A DNA stretch of 64,000 bases from an archaeon (GCA_021819035.1 JAKASL010000001.1:496001-560000); one strand, 5' to 3'; positions 31,945 through 41,048 are shown, numbered from the stretch's first letter. Translations and numbers: made by a program. The notes: generated by a model from the letters alone, not told the origin.

Positions 31945-34173
31945 GTGAAGCGCAGCCCTCTGGTCCTTGCCGCAGCCATCCTGCTCCTCCTTCTGCCCTC
32001 GGCGTCCATCTGGACGCCTGCGGTCAGCGCCCAGCCCCCAACGGCTCCGGCGGTCCCGCTCCCTCCCGTTTCGATCAGGCTCACCGCGATACCGCCCCAG
32101 CTGCCGCCCGGCGGCTCCGGGGTCGTCATAGTCCAGCTGGTCGACGCGGACGGGGACCCGTCCCCGGCGAGGGCAGACGTCACGGTCAGCCTCTTCTCGT
32201 CAGACCCGACCGTCGCCAGCGTCTCCCAACAGGTGGCCATCGCCTTCGGAAAATCCCACGCGGAGGCCCGGGTGCAGGCAGGCACGGAGGGTTCGGCCAC
32301 CCTGACCGCCACCGCTGACGGCTTCCTCTCCGGCTTCGCCAAAGTCTCCGCGTCTGTCTTCAGCGACTTCGCCCTCAGCCTCATCCCGATGAACAACCCT
32401 GTCGCCCCAGGCGATTCAGTGCATCTCCGGGTGGGGCTCATGGCTGCCGGGAAGCCCTTCGAGACCCCTGTCGGGGTCCAGGTCTCCGTCTCGACGTCCT
32501 TCCAGGGCATACCGCAGCAGACCGTGGAGGTGCAGCCGGGGAGCTCGGACGCCTACCTCAGCGTCCCCGTGCCGTCCGGCTCGTCCCTCCAGGCCGCGCC
32601 TTTCATGACAATCACGGCGGCCGCGGCAGGCTTCACGTCCGCCACGACAGGCGTCGGCCTGTCGCTTCAGGGGTCGAATCCGCAGGAAGCCCTCGTCGGA
32701 CCCCTCAGGGCCAACCTCACAGCCGGCAGCAGCGAGTTCCTGGCCGTCTCTCTGTTCAACGGGACCTTCGCCCCGGCATCGGGAAGCCTCACCCTCGACC
32801 TCTTCTCGAGCAACTCGAGCGTCGTGAAGCTGCGGGGGTCGCAGGTCACCCTGAGCGGCTCTGACAGCGCGGTCTTCCCAGTCTATGCCAACGCCACCGG
32901 GACCGCCCAGGTCACGGCGATCGCGCCGGGGCTGACCTCGATCCCCCTCGCCGTGGCCGTGGTGGCACCCTTCAAGCCATCCCTCAGGATGTCGCTCCCC
33001 TCGAGGGTCAGGTCAGGCGAAACGTACAGCTTCTCTGTGGGGTTCTACTACGGGGTGGAACCGATCCCCTACGGTCCCGTGGCCGTCCACCTGTCTTCGT
33101 CCGACGCCAACGTGACATTCCCTTCGGAGGTCGAAGCCTCTGCGCTGGGGTACGCCCTCGGCACCTTCGCAGCCCAAGGCACGGGCGTGGCGAACGTCAC
33201 TGCGGTCCTGGAGGGCGCGGCCCCGGCGACCTCTGCCGTCGTCTCAGTCTACTCTCCGGCGGTGGCTCCGGTGACCTACACCATCACGGCGGCGTCCGAC
33301 TCGGGGCCGCTGGCGGGAGTTCCCGTCAACTTCACCTATGGCGGCAGGACTTCCCTCGCAGTCACGGGCCCCACCGGGGCTGTCGATTTCGCGGCGTACA
33401 ACGACACGGCAGCCTTGGCGTCGGTCCCGCACTCCGTCACGCTTGCCAACAGGACGTACTATTTCACGGGCTGGAGCGACGGCGCGAAGACGGAGAACGT
33501 GTCCCTGCTCGCGTCGTCCCCGACCCTCTCGATGACGGCGCAGTACTTCAGGAGCGTCGTCCCGACCGCCTATTCCCTTCAGGCGCTCTCGGACGGGCAG
33601 GAGCCAGTCGCCGGCCTCCGTTTCAACGTGTACAGCCCCACCCTCGGCGAGAACTTCACGCTGAGCACGAGCAGCGAAGGCGTGGGGTCCTTCGTTCTCC
33701 CGAACGCCTCCTCGTTCGAGATCTCGGTGCCGGAGCTCTACCAGCCGCCGGGGCAGACAAGGTACTCCCTGCTCAGCCTTGAGAACTCGACGAGGAACGC
33801 GGTCAACATCACCGCCTCGGTCGCGATAACGGTCGAAGCCAAGTACGCGACGTACTACCAGTTCCAGGTCGCCAGCCCGATAGGAAACACAACCGGGTCG
33901 GGCTGGTACAGGAGCGGCGCTTCGGCTGCCTACTCCGTCGACGAGGCGTCATCGGGAGGGCCGCTCGTCTACCAGAGGTTCTCAGGATGGACTGGAAGCT
34001 TCTCCTCGGACCAGCCGAGCGGCTCGACGGTCATCACATCTCCCGAGTTCATCACGGCGCAGTGGAGCACAGACAACAGTCTCCTCTTCGCAGCGGTCGG
34101 CGTCGTCATAGCGGCCACTGCCTTGATCGGCCTGTTCATCTTCAGGTTTAGGAAGAAGGCGCCGCTTTCCTAG
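31945..34173 (+). CDS. Large secreted surface protein with Ig-like repeats and C-terminal TM anchor
   Basis: The product has 742 residues from a GTG at 31945. The signal peptide is at about 1-28 (RSPLVLAAAILLLLLPSASI). A Pro-rich linker leads to several Ig/Big-like beta domains of about 100 residues, seen as repeated VxVSLFSSDPTVASVS-like and TVSLFS/LDLFSSNSSVVKL segments at about 70-90 and 280-310. The C-terminal anchor is LLFAAVGVVIAATALIGLFI at about 713-733, with a basic RFRKKAP tail. It is an extracellular protein of S-layer or adhesin type. It shares a promoter with the FlaJ-like gene, hinting at co-expression with the pilus. Confidence 0.7.
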   Translation: MKRSPLVLAAAILLLLLPSASIWTPAVSAQPPTAPAVPLPPVSIRLTAIPPQLPPGGSGVVIVQLVDADGDPSPARADVTVSLFSSDPTVASVSQQVAIAFGKSHAEARVQAGTEGSATLTATADGFLSGFAKVSASVFSDFALSLIPMNNPVAPGDSVHLRVGLMAAGKPFETPVGVQVSVSTSFQGIPQQTVEVQPGSSDAYLSVPVPSGSSLQAAPFMTITAAAAGFTSATTGVGLSLQGSNPQEALVGPLRANLTAGSSEFLAVSLFNGTFAPASGSLTLDLFSSNSSVVKLRGSQVTLSGSDSAVFPVYANATGTAQVTAIAPGLTSIPLAVAVVAPFKPSLRMSLPSRVRSGETYSFSVGFYYGVEPIPYGPVAVHLSSSDANVTFPSEVEASALGYALGTFAAQGTGVANVTAVLEGAAPATSAVVSVYSPAVAPVTYTITAASDSGPLAGVPVNFTYGGRTSLAVTGPTGAVDFAAYNDTAALASVPHSVTLANRTYYFTGWSDGAKTENVSLLASSPTLSMTAQYFRSVVPTAYSLQALSDGQEPVAGLRFNVYSPTLGENFTLSTSSEGVGSFVLPNASSFEISVPELYQPPGQTRYSLLSLENSTRNAVNITASVAITVEAKYATYYQFQVASPIGNTTGSGWYRSGASAAYSVDEASSGGPLVYQRFSGWTGSFSSDQPSGSTVITSPEFITAQWSTDNSLLFAAVGVVIAATALIGLFIFRFRKKAPLS

Positions 34174-34263
34174 GCGAGTCCCTTCCGACCCATCCTGACT
34201 CCTGCGTGATTGATTTGGCCTTCTTCCGTCACGCGTCTTGCCTTATCACCTTTGAAAGTCGTT

Positions 34264-34689
34264 TTACTCACTCCTCCATGTTTTCAACCAAGGGGGAAGC
34301 AAAGTTGAGCCGCATCGTCTTTCTCTATCCTCCATCTGTCTGCCCCTCTCTCGGGTGGCAAACCGTTCCTGGCAGGTAAGAGACCCCGCCCTCGACGGCA
34401 CATTAACGCTTCCCTTCTGTGTCGACTCTTTGCGAGTTAATCTTGGCCAGCGGAACATCCCTCCTTCCGGATTCGTCCATTCGACCTCTGTGAGATTGCT
34501 TTCACGCAAGCCTTCCACGAGGAGGCGCTTCTTTTCGCAGTACGATTTCGTGATCGACAGGACGTAGGCGTCAAGTTGCTCGCTTCCGATGAGTTCCATC
34601 GCTAGTAATTGGGAGAAGGTGTTGGTGCACAGGTCTGCATCGAGCTTTGACATCCTGATAGCTTGCGCCACCGATTGGTCCGAGACCAC
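34264..34689 (-). pseudogene. Aminotransferase class I/II remnant (C-terminal part)
   Basis: The frame encodes KLDADLCTNTFSQLLAMELI, VLSITKSYCEKKRLLVEGLR, then VEWTNPEGGMFRWPRL. This is the C-terminal region of a PLP-dependent class I/II aminotransferase, where EWT-PEGGMF-W is a well-known family segment. The N-terminal two thirds with the PLP lysine are absent, upstream sequence is out of frame, and the end is replaced by unrelated residues. It is a decayed fragment, not a functional enzyme. Confidence 0.65.
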
Positions 34690-34738
34690 GGCGAAGCCCG
34701 CTCGGATGACGTGGTTTGCTCGAGGGGGTCGCTTCCAA

Positions 34739-34942
34739 TGCCGCGTTCGTCAAGTCTCTCCGAAATTGACTTGGAGATATTGCTCGCGCTTCAGGGGAAC
34801 CCTATGATGACTCAAGGACATCGCAGGCGACGGGGACGGCTCCACGAAAACCGTTGCCAGAGCGCTTCGCAGGCTCTATATCCATCTGATGGCTGGCCGA
34901 AAGATGAAAGAACACTGGACGGTGTGGACTGGCTGGGAATGA
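34739..34942 (+). pseudogene. Frameshifted Lrp/AsnC-like regulator remnant
   Basis: From ATG 34739, RSSSLSEIDLEILLALQGNP matches the first helix of an Lrp-type helix-turn-helix. After PMM the continuation is found in another frame: LKDIAGDGDGSTKTVARALR, then RLYIHLMAGRK, ending at TGA 34940-34942. A single frameshift near 34810-34815 breaks the recognition helix region. No ligand-binding domain follows. Together with the neighbouring aminotransferase fragment it marks a decayed 1-kb region; 34980-35189 shows nothing else. Confidence 0.55.
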
Positions 34943-35189
34943 TGCTCCAGATGGGTGCTGTTCCTTCCAGAGACCAATAAGGCGTGTTCCTTACTCATCT
35001 GACAATCGGACTATTTGCCAACTGCGTAACCACTATCGGTATCGAAGTGGATTGATTCATACCGTGGGAGGACCGGATCATCGTTGGCGGCCCCTTCTGT
35101 GTCAGGCCGCCTTGGCTCCCGCGGTCTCGATTCGCCCCTTTGCTTTGTCCGTGGCGGTAGTCCGTCGCGTCGATGTCGTCTCTCTGGTT

Positions 35190-35540
35190 CTACCCTGACC
35201 TGTGCTCTTTAGAGAGCACCCTCAACGTCGCGACGCTGAACACCACTAGAAATATGTCAGTGGGGAAAAGCACGAAGTCGCTGAAATCGGGCCGCCCGCT
35301 TCCGCTCAAGATGGCCAATGGTATGATTATGAGGAGTGCAGCTGAATAGATCGCAGACGCAGCCGCCCCGGCTCGGTTCCTCTTCCACGTGAAGTAGATT
35401 ATCGGGACCCAGACGACCGCGGCGACGACGAACCTCAGCACGAGGAAGCCCGAGGGTGCCTGCTCGTTGGGCATGTACTCCGAGATAGAGCCGGGCGAAA
35501 ACATCACGAAAGCGTACCAAGGAGCGAGGAGGAACTGCAC
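35190..35540 (-). CDS. Small polytopic membrane protein
   Basis: The product has 116 residues from GTG 35540, with three or four hydrophobic segments (FLLAPWYAFVMF, LRFVVAAVVWVPIIYFTW, AAIYSAALLIIIPLAIL, LFPTDIFLVVFSVATL). In-frame sequence upstream of the GTG (TWHATVSLQFFVAFV) also looks membrane-embedded but has no usual start codon before a stop. The true start may therefore be non-standard, or the gene may have lost its 5' end. No family is recognised. Confidence 0.45.
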   Translation of the reverse strand: MQFLLAPWYAFVMFSPGSISEYMPNEQAPSGFLVLRFVVAAVVWVPIIYFTWKRNRAGAAASAIYSAALLIIIPLAILSGSGRPDFSDFVLFPTDIFLVVFSVATLRVLSKEHRSG

Positions 35541-35622
35541 GAAGGCGACGAAGAACTGGAGTGAGACCGTCGCGTGCCAGGTTCCGAAGCCGCTTCTCGG
35601 CGTCGATTGTTCGGGGTTCGAG

Positions 35623-36126
35623 TCACTTCATCCTCGCTAGGTTGGCCTGGTCTTCCTCGTAGAGCGTCTCCATCAGCTGGAGCACCGCCGGTCTCACCTG
35701 CTCGGGCCTGAGTGTGGGCGAGGTCCATTCTCCGACCGACGTAACGCCTGTCTCCTCGTCCTGTGGGATGTAGAAGCTGAACTCCTTCGAGCCTGCGAAC
35801 AGCCCTTCCAGCCACTCGAACGAGAACCCCAGCGGAGGGTAGGCCGTCAGCTTCATCTTGTTCTTTACCTTCGTCCCGTCCTTGAGAGTGACCGTGGCGT
35901 GTATGTATGTCACGCTCTCGCTCGCGCGCTCGAATACCGCGTCGGGAGAGGAAGGGTGCACGTGCTCTGGGCTTGAATGCAGCCTCCAGACCTTCTCCAT
36001 GGGCGCCTTGAAGACGCCTCCCTCGTCAAGCACAAACGTGAACCGCGAGAACTCCAAAGGAATCTCGGATTCGTTGCTCGGCTTCACCGTCGATTGGTCA
36101 GTCATGATGACAACGGCCTCCTTCAT
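35623..36126 (-). CDS. SRPBCC/START-like small-ligand-binding protein
   Basis: The product is 167 residues, or 160 from the ATG at 36105. It has the strand-helix pattern of the SRPBCC superfamily: FTFVLDEGGVFKAPMEKVWR near the N-terminus, then ATVTLKDGTKVKNKMKLTAY and LGFSFEWLEGLFAGSKEFSF, ending in a long C-terminal helix (LRPEQVRPAVLQLMETLYEE). Such proteins bind hydrophobic ligands or act as cyclases. The ligand is unknown. No signal peptide is seen. Confidence 0.55.
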   Translation of the reverse strand: MKEAVVIMTDQSTVKPSNESEIPLEFSRFTFVLDEGGVFKAPMEKVWRLHSSPEHVHPSSPDAVFERASESVTYIHATVTLKDGTKVKNKMKLTAYPPLGFSFEWLEGLFAGSKEFSFYIPQDEETGVTSVGEWTSPTLRPEQVRPAVLQLMETLYEEDQANLARMK

Positions 36127-36265
36127 CGGATCTTAGCGTATATCAAATGGCTGGGAAGCCAGTTGGCTGTCCGGGAAATGGGACGGCGGAGAGTTTCCCG
36201 ACCGGCCCATCGCGAGGGGCCGCGCGGAACGCTTATACTCCGAAGTGCCTTGCGAACTGCCGTCT

Positions 36266-37276
36266 TTGAACGTTACAGACTTTCGAATACTGGCTGCCAT
36301 GGGCCTTTCCCATCATTCCCCGAACGGCACCCTTCACCGCAGACCTAGCGTGTCCAAAATGGCGAGGGACCTAGGGCTGGACCCAAAGACTGTGAGGTCG
36401 AGGATCAGGAATATGGAGCGTTCTGGGCTGATAAAGTATTATCAGGCTTTCCCCAATCTCTCGGCTCTGGGTCTCAGGTGCTCCATCTACGTATTTCAGT
36501 TCTCCGACCGCGACAGGAAAAAAGAAGCTATGTCGAAGCTCAGCCTGCTCGACGAGGTCCAGGTGATTGACGAGTATTCCCATTCTCTGCGCGTCGTCTT
36601 GCTCTACGAGAGCGAGGGCGACCTTGAAAGGAGGCTGGCCCTGGCGGGCGAGTTGACCGGCGTCGAACCCACCAAGCTCTTCGACGTGCCCATGCCCCCG
36701 CTGGGCATGAAGCTGTCCGCGGCAGACATGAAGATACTCCGGGCTCTGAGGTGGGACGCGCTGAAGCCAGCCAAGAGAATCGGCCAAGAGGTGGGCCTGA
36801 CCGCAAGGGCGGTCAACTACAGGTTGGGCAGGATGGCCGATGCGCGGGCCTACTTCGCAGTCCCAGTGTGGGGACTGGAAAGGGTCTCGGGGATAATCAT
36901 CTACGCGTTCTCCTTCTTCCTGCAGGAGAAGGACAGAGAGGAGACGGTCAGCAGGATCGCGCAGAAGTTCGCGCAGAAGAGCGTCTGTTGGTTCGCAGCC
37001 TCCGAAGGAGTCGTCTTCTTCATGCTGTTCGCCGACAGCGTGGGGGAGCCAGAGCGGATGTATGAAGCTGCGAAATCCATGGAGGGGGTCTCGAAAGTGT
37101 TAATGGACGTGTTCGTCGACACCCACGACCTGCCGGGCATGGTCGACAAGATGCTCTACAGGCAGGCTCGGCGGCCGAGGTCGACGGTGGAGCGGCATGA
37201 CGCTGAAAGTGCTCCCTTGGTCAGCGCCGACATCGAGAAGCCAGGGGAGAGGCTTCGTCTAGACAACCTCGCATGA
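36266..37276 (+). CDS. Lrp-like regulator with two helix-turn-helix domains
   Basis: The product has 336 residues from TTG 36266, which is about 30 bp after the AT core cttatact (36230-36237). A first winged helix at about residues 20-60 (PSVSKMARDLGLDPKTVRSR) is followed by an Lrp/RAM-like alpha/beta region. A second helix-turn-helix lies at about 155-195 (MKILRALRWDALKPAKRIGQ and GLTARAVNYRLGRMADA) and is followed by a second alpha/beta region. Duplicated Lrp-type proteins of this kind are common archaeal regulators. A decayed relative lies at 34739. The target is unknown but the pilus genes are nearby. Confidence 0.75.
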   Translation: MNVTDFRILAAMGLSHHSPNGTLHRRPSVSKMARDLGLDPKTVRSRIRNMERSGLIKYYQAFPNLSALGLRCSIYVFQFSDRDRKKEAMSKLSLLDEVQVIDEYSHSLRVVLLYESEGDLERRLALAGELTGVEPTKLFDVPMPPLGMKLSAADMKILRALRWDALKPAKRIGQEVGLTARAVNYRLGRMADARAYFAVPVWGLERVSGIIIYAFSFFLQEKDREETVSRIAQKFAQKSVCWFAASEGVVFFMLFADSVGEPERMYEAAKSMEGVSKVLMDVFVDTHDLPGMVDKMLYRQARRPRSTVERHDAESAPLVSADIEKPGERLRLDNLA

Positions 37277-37540
37277 CACGCTTCTCCTTGACGAGAGCAA
37301 GCATGAGAAGATGGTCGGCAGGGTGTTGATCCACGTATGATGCGGCATGAAGAGGCCACGATGCGTTAGCTCTCTCCATGTCCTTTTTGAGCAAGATATG
37401 TCTCCGGTTGCACGCGGTCCCGAAGCGCAGGCACCTCAACCAACAGGTTCCATACGAATATCCGGGTGAATCCCTTCCGGCCTATCACTTTAGCCCCGAA
37501 ACGATTCTCGCGTTATTAGACGCAGGAGCCTGGTCCTGCG

Positions 37541-37738
37541 ATGGACGCCCAGCTAGGCAGCACGGAGAACCTGTGCAGGAAGCTCGGCTGGGCCGTCAGG
37601 CACATCCGCGCCAACCTCGGCGCCTTCACGCCCGGCGAGCTGGAGGAGATGGTGAGGGAGAAGCTGATAGAGGCGAAGGAGGTCCCCATGGAACTCAGGA
37701 CCGACCACGTGAAGTGGAGGCTCGGGCTGACGAAGTGA
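37541..37738 (+). CDS. Small helical hypothetical protein upstream of the pilus ATPase
   Basis: The product has 65 residues, entirely helical and charged (STENLCRKLGWAVRHIRANL, ELEEMVREKLIEAKEVPMEL). It ends 50 bp before the ATPase gene, which has its own AT core, so it need not be in the same transcript. The preceding 37277-37540 shows no gene. No family is recognised. Confidence 0.45.
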   Translation: MDAQLGSTENLCRKLGWAVRHIRANLGAFTPGELEEMVREKLIEAKEVPMELRTDHVKWRLGLTK

Positions 37739-37789
37739 ACGGCTCTCTTCCTTCCCCCTGGCCGTTTTAACTCCCCGCCGCCATGCTTC

Positions 37790-39346
37790 ATGTTGTCAGG
37801 CGAGGAAGACCCGATTCAGAGAGCGCTCTCCGGATTCTCCCTCTACACGCTGGGCGACGGGCTCAGGCAGGGCACCTCGATAGCGGTCGTGGGAAAGGAG
37901 CTCGAGAGATACGAAGTCGGCCCGGCCACAGTAGTCATAGCCAACGACGGCGGCGTCGGCAGGTACGTGGCCGTCGAACCGTCCCTGACCGAGCGAGAGA
38001 AGGAGAGGCTGAGCCGCCTCCTCGACCACCTCTTCATGAGCATCTCCCCCGAAGACGCAGCCGACCCCTCGAAGCGCCTGATTCCTAACATGGTCGAGGC
38101 CGCAAGAAGCCTGGGATTCCTCGAAGAGGTGACCCGCTCCCTGCAGAAGTACGAGTACTACGTGAAGAGGGAGCTGAAGGGGTACGGGAGGCTCGACGTC
38201 CTGATGAACGACTTCAACATCGAGGACATCAAGTGCACGGGCCACGGGAGGCCCGTCGTCGTCCTCCACAAGAACCACAGCGAGCTGGGATGGATCAGGA
38301 CCAACGTCGTCTTCCCCACCGAGGAGGACGCCCAGGAAACGACCCAGAAGATGCTCCAGAGGTGCGGGACCATGGCCACCAACGCGATGCCCATCGTGGA
38401 CGCCAGGACCCCCACCAATGACAGGGTCGCCGTTAGGTGGTCCACCGACGTGTCCATGACCGGGACCGCCTTCACCATCAGGAAGTTCCCGGCCGAGCCC
38501 ATGCCGATAACGGCCCTGGTCATGCTGAACACGGTCTCCCCGCTCATGGTCGCCTACCTCTGGCTGATGCTGGAAGCCAGGGGTTTCGCGCTTATCGTTG
38601 GCCCGACCGGCTCGGGGAAGACGACGTTCATGAACACGCTTGCCTCCCTGATCAATCCAAATGCCGCCGTCTGCACCATTGAAGACAATCCTGAGCTCAG
38701 GCTCTCCCATGACGTGTGGGACCAACTCACGTCGAGGCACAGCTACAGCATCGGCCAAAGCGGGTTGGAAATCACCCTGCAAGACCTGGTGAAGCACTCC
38801 CTCAGGTTGACCCCCGACTTCGTGATTGTCGGGGAAGTGAGAGGGGAGGAGGTCGCAGCCCTGATCAACTCGGCCGCGAGCGGCCACGGGGCCCTGACAA
38901 GCCTGCACTCTGACAGCGTCCAGAACGTGATGATCAGGATGAGCGCACCGCCGATGCTCGTGCCCACGGGCAACATGATGCTCATCTGGGCCTTCGTCGT
39001 CATGAACAGGGTCAGGAGGGAGCATGGCCGGGTGGTAAGACGTGTCCTCTCGATAACCGAACTTGACCCGAGGAAGGGAGGCTTCGACCTGAAGGAGATG
39101 TTCACCTACAACATGGTCGATGACACGTTCTCGCCAGCCGCTCCAGAAGAACTGGTCAGGATGAAGACCGAGAGGCTCCAGCAGGTGATGCGCCTCTTCG
39201 GCTGGGACGAAAAACAGCTAGAGACAGAGCTCGGGGAGAGGGCTAGCTACATCGAAATGATGGTGGCTAACAAACTCCTCACGCTGAGCGAGGTCGGGGA
39301 GGCTGTCAGGAAGTTCTACATCCGGAAGTACGGTCTAGCCGGCTGA
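37790..39346 (+). CDS. FlaI/TadA/VirB11-type pilus assembly ATPase
   Basis: The product has 518 residues. Walker A is at about 270-279 (IVGPTGSGKTTFMNTLASLI), the Asp box is TIEDNPELRLSH at about 295, and Walker B is DFVIVGEVRGEE at about 343-354. The His box region is GHGALTSLHSDS at about 366-377. This order is diagnostic of the secretion ATPase superfamily that powers type IV pilus or archaellum assembly at the cytoplasmic membrane. GTTTTAACT at about 37763 lies 25 bp before the ATG. The likely partner is the FlaJ-type protein at 29998. A VirB11 role in conjugation is an alternative. Confidence 0.9.
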   Translation: MLSGEEDPIQRALSGFSLYTLGDGLRQGTSIAVVGKELERYEVGPATVVIANDGGVGRYVAVEPSLTEREKERLSRLLDHLFMSISPEDAADPSKRLIPNMVEAARSLGFLEEVTRSLQKYEYYVKRELKGYGRLDVLMNDFNIEDIKCTGHGRPVVVLHKNHSELGWIRTNVVFPTEEDAQETTQKMLQRCGTMATNAMPIVDARTPTNDRVAVRWSTDVSMTGTAFTIRKFPAEPMPITALVMLNTVSPLMVAYLWLMLEARGFALIVGPTGSGKTTFMNTLASLINPNAAVCTIEDNPELRLSHDVWDQLTSRHSYSIGQSGLEITLQDLVKHSLRLTPDFVIVGEVRGEEVAALINSAASGHGALTSLHSDSVQNVMIRMSAPPMLVPTGNMMLIWAFVVMNRVRREHGRVVRRVLSITELDPRKGGFDLKEMFTYNMVDDTFSPAAPEELVRMKTERLQQVMRLFGWDEKQLETELGERASYIEMMVANKLLTLSEVGEAVRKFYIRKYGLAG

Positions 39347-39350
39347 AGGG

Positions 39351-39806
39351 TCAGCTCGTGGCGGTGACCGTTAGCACCTGGCTCTGCGTCGCTCCGTTGG
39401 CGAAGGTCGCGACTAAGATGATTGCATAGCTGATTCCGGCGGTGACCGAGATTTTCGTTGGGAAGACTGCTGTGCTGGTTCCTCCCCCGGGCGGGATGGG
39501 ATTCACGGCCGAAGGCGCAGGATTCCAGACGACGCCAGAAGGAACGACGCTTCCGGAAAGAGAAACGCCAGTTACTGCCACAGAGCCGGAATTCCTGAGC
39601 GTCACCGCTATGGTGCCCTGTCCCTGGCCATTCGGAACCGCAATGTTGGCGCTGACCTGAACCTGAGTGGTGGTCTCTGCCTTGGAGACTGTCGAGTTGA
39701 AGTAGCTGTAGAGAACCCCCATTGCAATCACCGTCATGGAGACGACCAGAATGGTGGCGATGATCTCCGAAAGCCCTGGCCGTCCTCCCCTCTCCGGAAG
39801 CCGCAA
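39351..39806 (-). CDS. Archaeal type IV pilin-like protein, paralogue of the 28882 pilin
   Basis: The product has 151 residues from a TTG. RGGRPGLSEIIATILVVSMT is a class III signal (Gly, then LSEII with Glu in the mature N-terminus). The head shares the Gly/Pro-rich linker and the end TFANGATQSQVLTVTA with the 28882 pilin. It is convergent with the pilus ATPase gene, whose stop is 4 bp away, and lies 10 bp after the methyltransferase gene on the same strand. Duplicate pilins on either side of the assembly genes suggest alternative filament subunits. Confidence 0.75.
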   Translation of the reverse strand: MRLPERGGRPGLSEIIATILVVSMTVIAMGVLYSYFNSTVSKAETTTQVQVSANIAVPNGQGQGTIAVTLRNSGSVAVTGVSLSGSVVPSGVVWNPAPSAVNPIPPGGGTSTAVFPTKISVTAGISYAIILVATFANGATQSQVLTVTATS

Positions 39807-39816
39807 GAAGAATCAG

Positions 39817-40362
39817 TCATCGGGCTGACGGCGCGCTATAACGAGAGGGAACCCTGTAGAGACGGACGTTCGACTCGGTGTCCTCGATTTCCGGAACCCA
39901 CCCCTCGAACCTGTGGTCATAGGAGACCACGACGCTCCCTGGCTTCATCTCGCGCGCCGCCTTTCGTTTGAGCTTCTTCATGAGGCGCGGTGTCAGAAAA
40001 GCAAGCGCCACATCGGCCTCGGACAGGTCAACGTCCAGGAGGTTCGCCCTGACGACCTGGATTACGCCTTGGGGGCCCCTCCTATTCGCCTCCGTCCTCG
40101 TCCACCAGCACTTGAGCGGGTCTATCTCTACGCCGACGCATCTTCTCGGATTCCTGGCGGAAGCCTCGAAGAGGACTCTTCCGAAGCCGGAACCGAGGTC
40201 GTAGACCACCTTTCCCTCGGGGTCGGAGAAATCGAGCATCCTCCTTACGGCCTTCCTGGGGACGGGCTGGTATCCCGCCCCGAAGAGCATCCCGGAGGCG
40301 AAGAACAGACCCATGAAACAAAGCGCGGAGAGTCCGGATGCGATGAGCACGAGGTCGGGCAA
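39817..40362 (-). CDS. Membrane-anchored SAM-dependent methyltransferase-like protein
   Basis: The product has 181 residues. An N-terminal TM segment (about 5-30, VLIASGLSALCFMGLFFASG) is followed by the Rossmann methyltransferase core. Motif I is VVYDLGSGFGRVLFEAS at about 52-68. The acidic loop is VGVEIDPLK at about 76-84. A later strand is VALAFLTPRLMKKL. Bacterial and archaeal relatives with an N-terminal membrane anchor exist but the substrate is unknown. The neighbouring pilin gene makes modification of a surface protein conceivable; this is inference only. Confidence 0.75.
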   Translation of the reverse strand: MPDLVLIASGLSALCFMGLFFASGMLFGAGYQPVPRKAVRRMLDFSDPEGKVVYDLGSGFGRVLFEASARNPRRCVGVEIDPLKCWWTRTEANRRGPQGVIQVVRANLLDVDLSEADVALAFLTPRLMKKLKRKAAREMKPGSVVVSYDHRFEGWVPEIEDTESNVRLYRVPSRYSAPSAR

Positions 40363-40398
40363 CGATCGTCTTTGAGAAAGGCGTTCTTAACGAAGCAA

Positions 40399-40512
40399 TC
40401 AGATAGGGAAGCACTCGCAATTGACCGGCTCCCGCCTGCACTGCCTGCAGACCCAGGCTCCTCCTTCGGTCTTGGTCAGCGGTCTGCCACAATAGCACTG
40501 CACGACCTGCAA
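40399..40512 (-). CDS. 37-residue zinc-ribbon micro-protein
   Basis: A short ORF from TTG 40512 encodes QCYCGRPLTKTEGGAWVCRQ followed by CRREPVNCECFPI. The two pairs CYC and CRQC, spaced about 15 residues apart, plus CEC at the end make a compact zinc-binding fold. It ends 36 bp upstream of the methyltransferase gene on the same strand. The region also has TATA-like sequence of the divergent gene at 40554. It is unusually small but the cysteine pattern argues for a real gene. Confidence 0.45.
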   Translation of the reverse strand: MQVVQCYCGRPLTKTEGGAWVCRQCRREPVNCECFPI

Positions 40513-40553
40513 GGACGTCCGGTCGTTATTAGGGGTGAGCCCCCACCCCTTCG

Positions 40554-41048
40554 TTGACCGACTCGGGTTGGCTCTTCCTCAACACGCCGCTCCCATACTT
40601 GGGGGCGATGTACTTCTTGGCGTACCGCTACGACCTCGGAAGGATAGCAAGGCCCTTCCATGACCTTTCGAACAGCTCCGAGTGGCATGCCGTCTTCAAA
40701 CGACTCGACCTGGCCGGCACCGACCTGAAGTCTCTCAAGAAGCCTCTCCCGGGAGGCACCCGGAACCTCGTCCTGGCAGTCGCCTCGTCTGCGGTCTACG
40801 CCTTCTCTGTCCTCGCCTCGTTCTCTCTGGCCTGGTATTTCCTCTGCGCGATTCAAGCGGCGGTGGCCGTCCCGCTGTTCATCCTGCTCATCACGAACCG
40901 GACTGGGCCCTTCCCCTTCAGGCCCTACAGGGACGTCCTGCCCTATCCTCGTCTAGGGACCAGGGTGCGAGACCTCGGTGGAAGGAAGGAATCGAAACCC
41001 GACCATCCCGACGAACCGGCGGTTTCTACTACCGGAGTGAAGCCATGA
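40554..41048 (+). CDS. Membrane protein opening the coupling-protein unit
   Basis: The product has 164 residues from TTG 40554, with CGTTATTAGG 26 bp upstream (leaderless). A hydrophobic-aromatic N-terminus (LPYLGAMYFLAYRYDLGRIA) precedes two TM segments at about 66-110 (NLVLAVASSAVYAFSVLASF, YFLCAIQAAVAVPLFILLI). A polar, Pro-rich tail follows. The stop overlaps the next gene's ATG. By position it may provide the membrane part missing from the split VirD4-like protein. An exact TTTCTACTAC lies at 41023. Confidence 0.55.
   Translation: MTDSGWLFLNTPLPYLGAMYFLAYRYDLGRIARPFHDLSNSSEWHAVFKRLDLAGTDLKSLKKPLPGGTRNLVLAVASSAVYAFSVLASFSLAWYFLCAIQAAVAVPLFILLITNRTGPFPFRPYRDVLPYPRLGTRVRDLGGRKESKPDHPDEPAVSTTGVKP

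Noticed and set aside
37796-39025. Minus-strand frame of 409 codons opposite the pilus ATPase
   Set aside because: Shadow frame of a convincing FlaI/TadA gene; composition is typical antisense His/Gly/Val-rich text.
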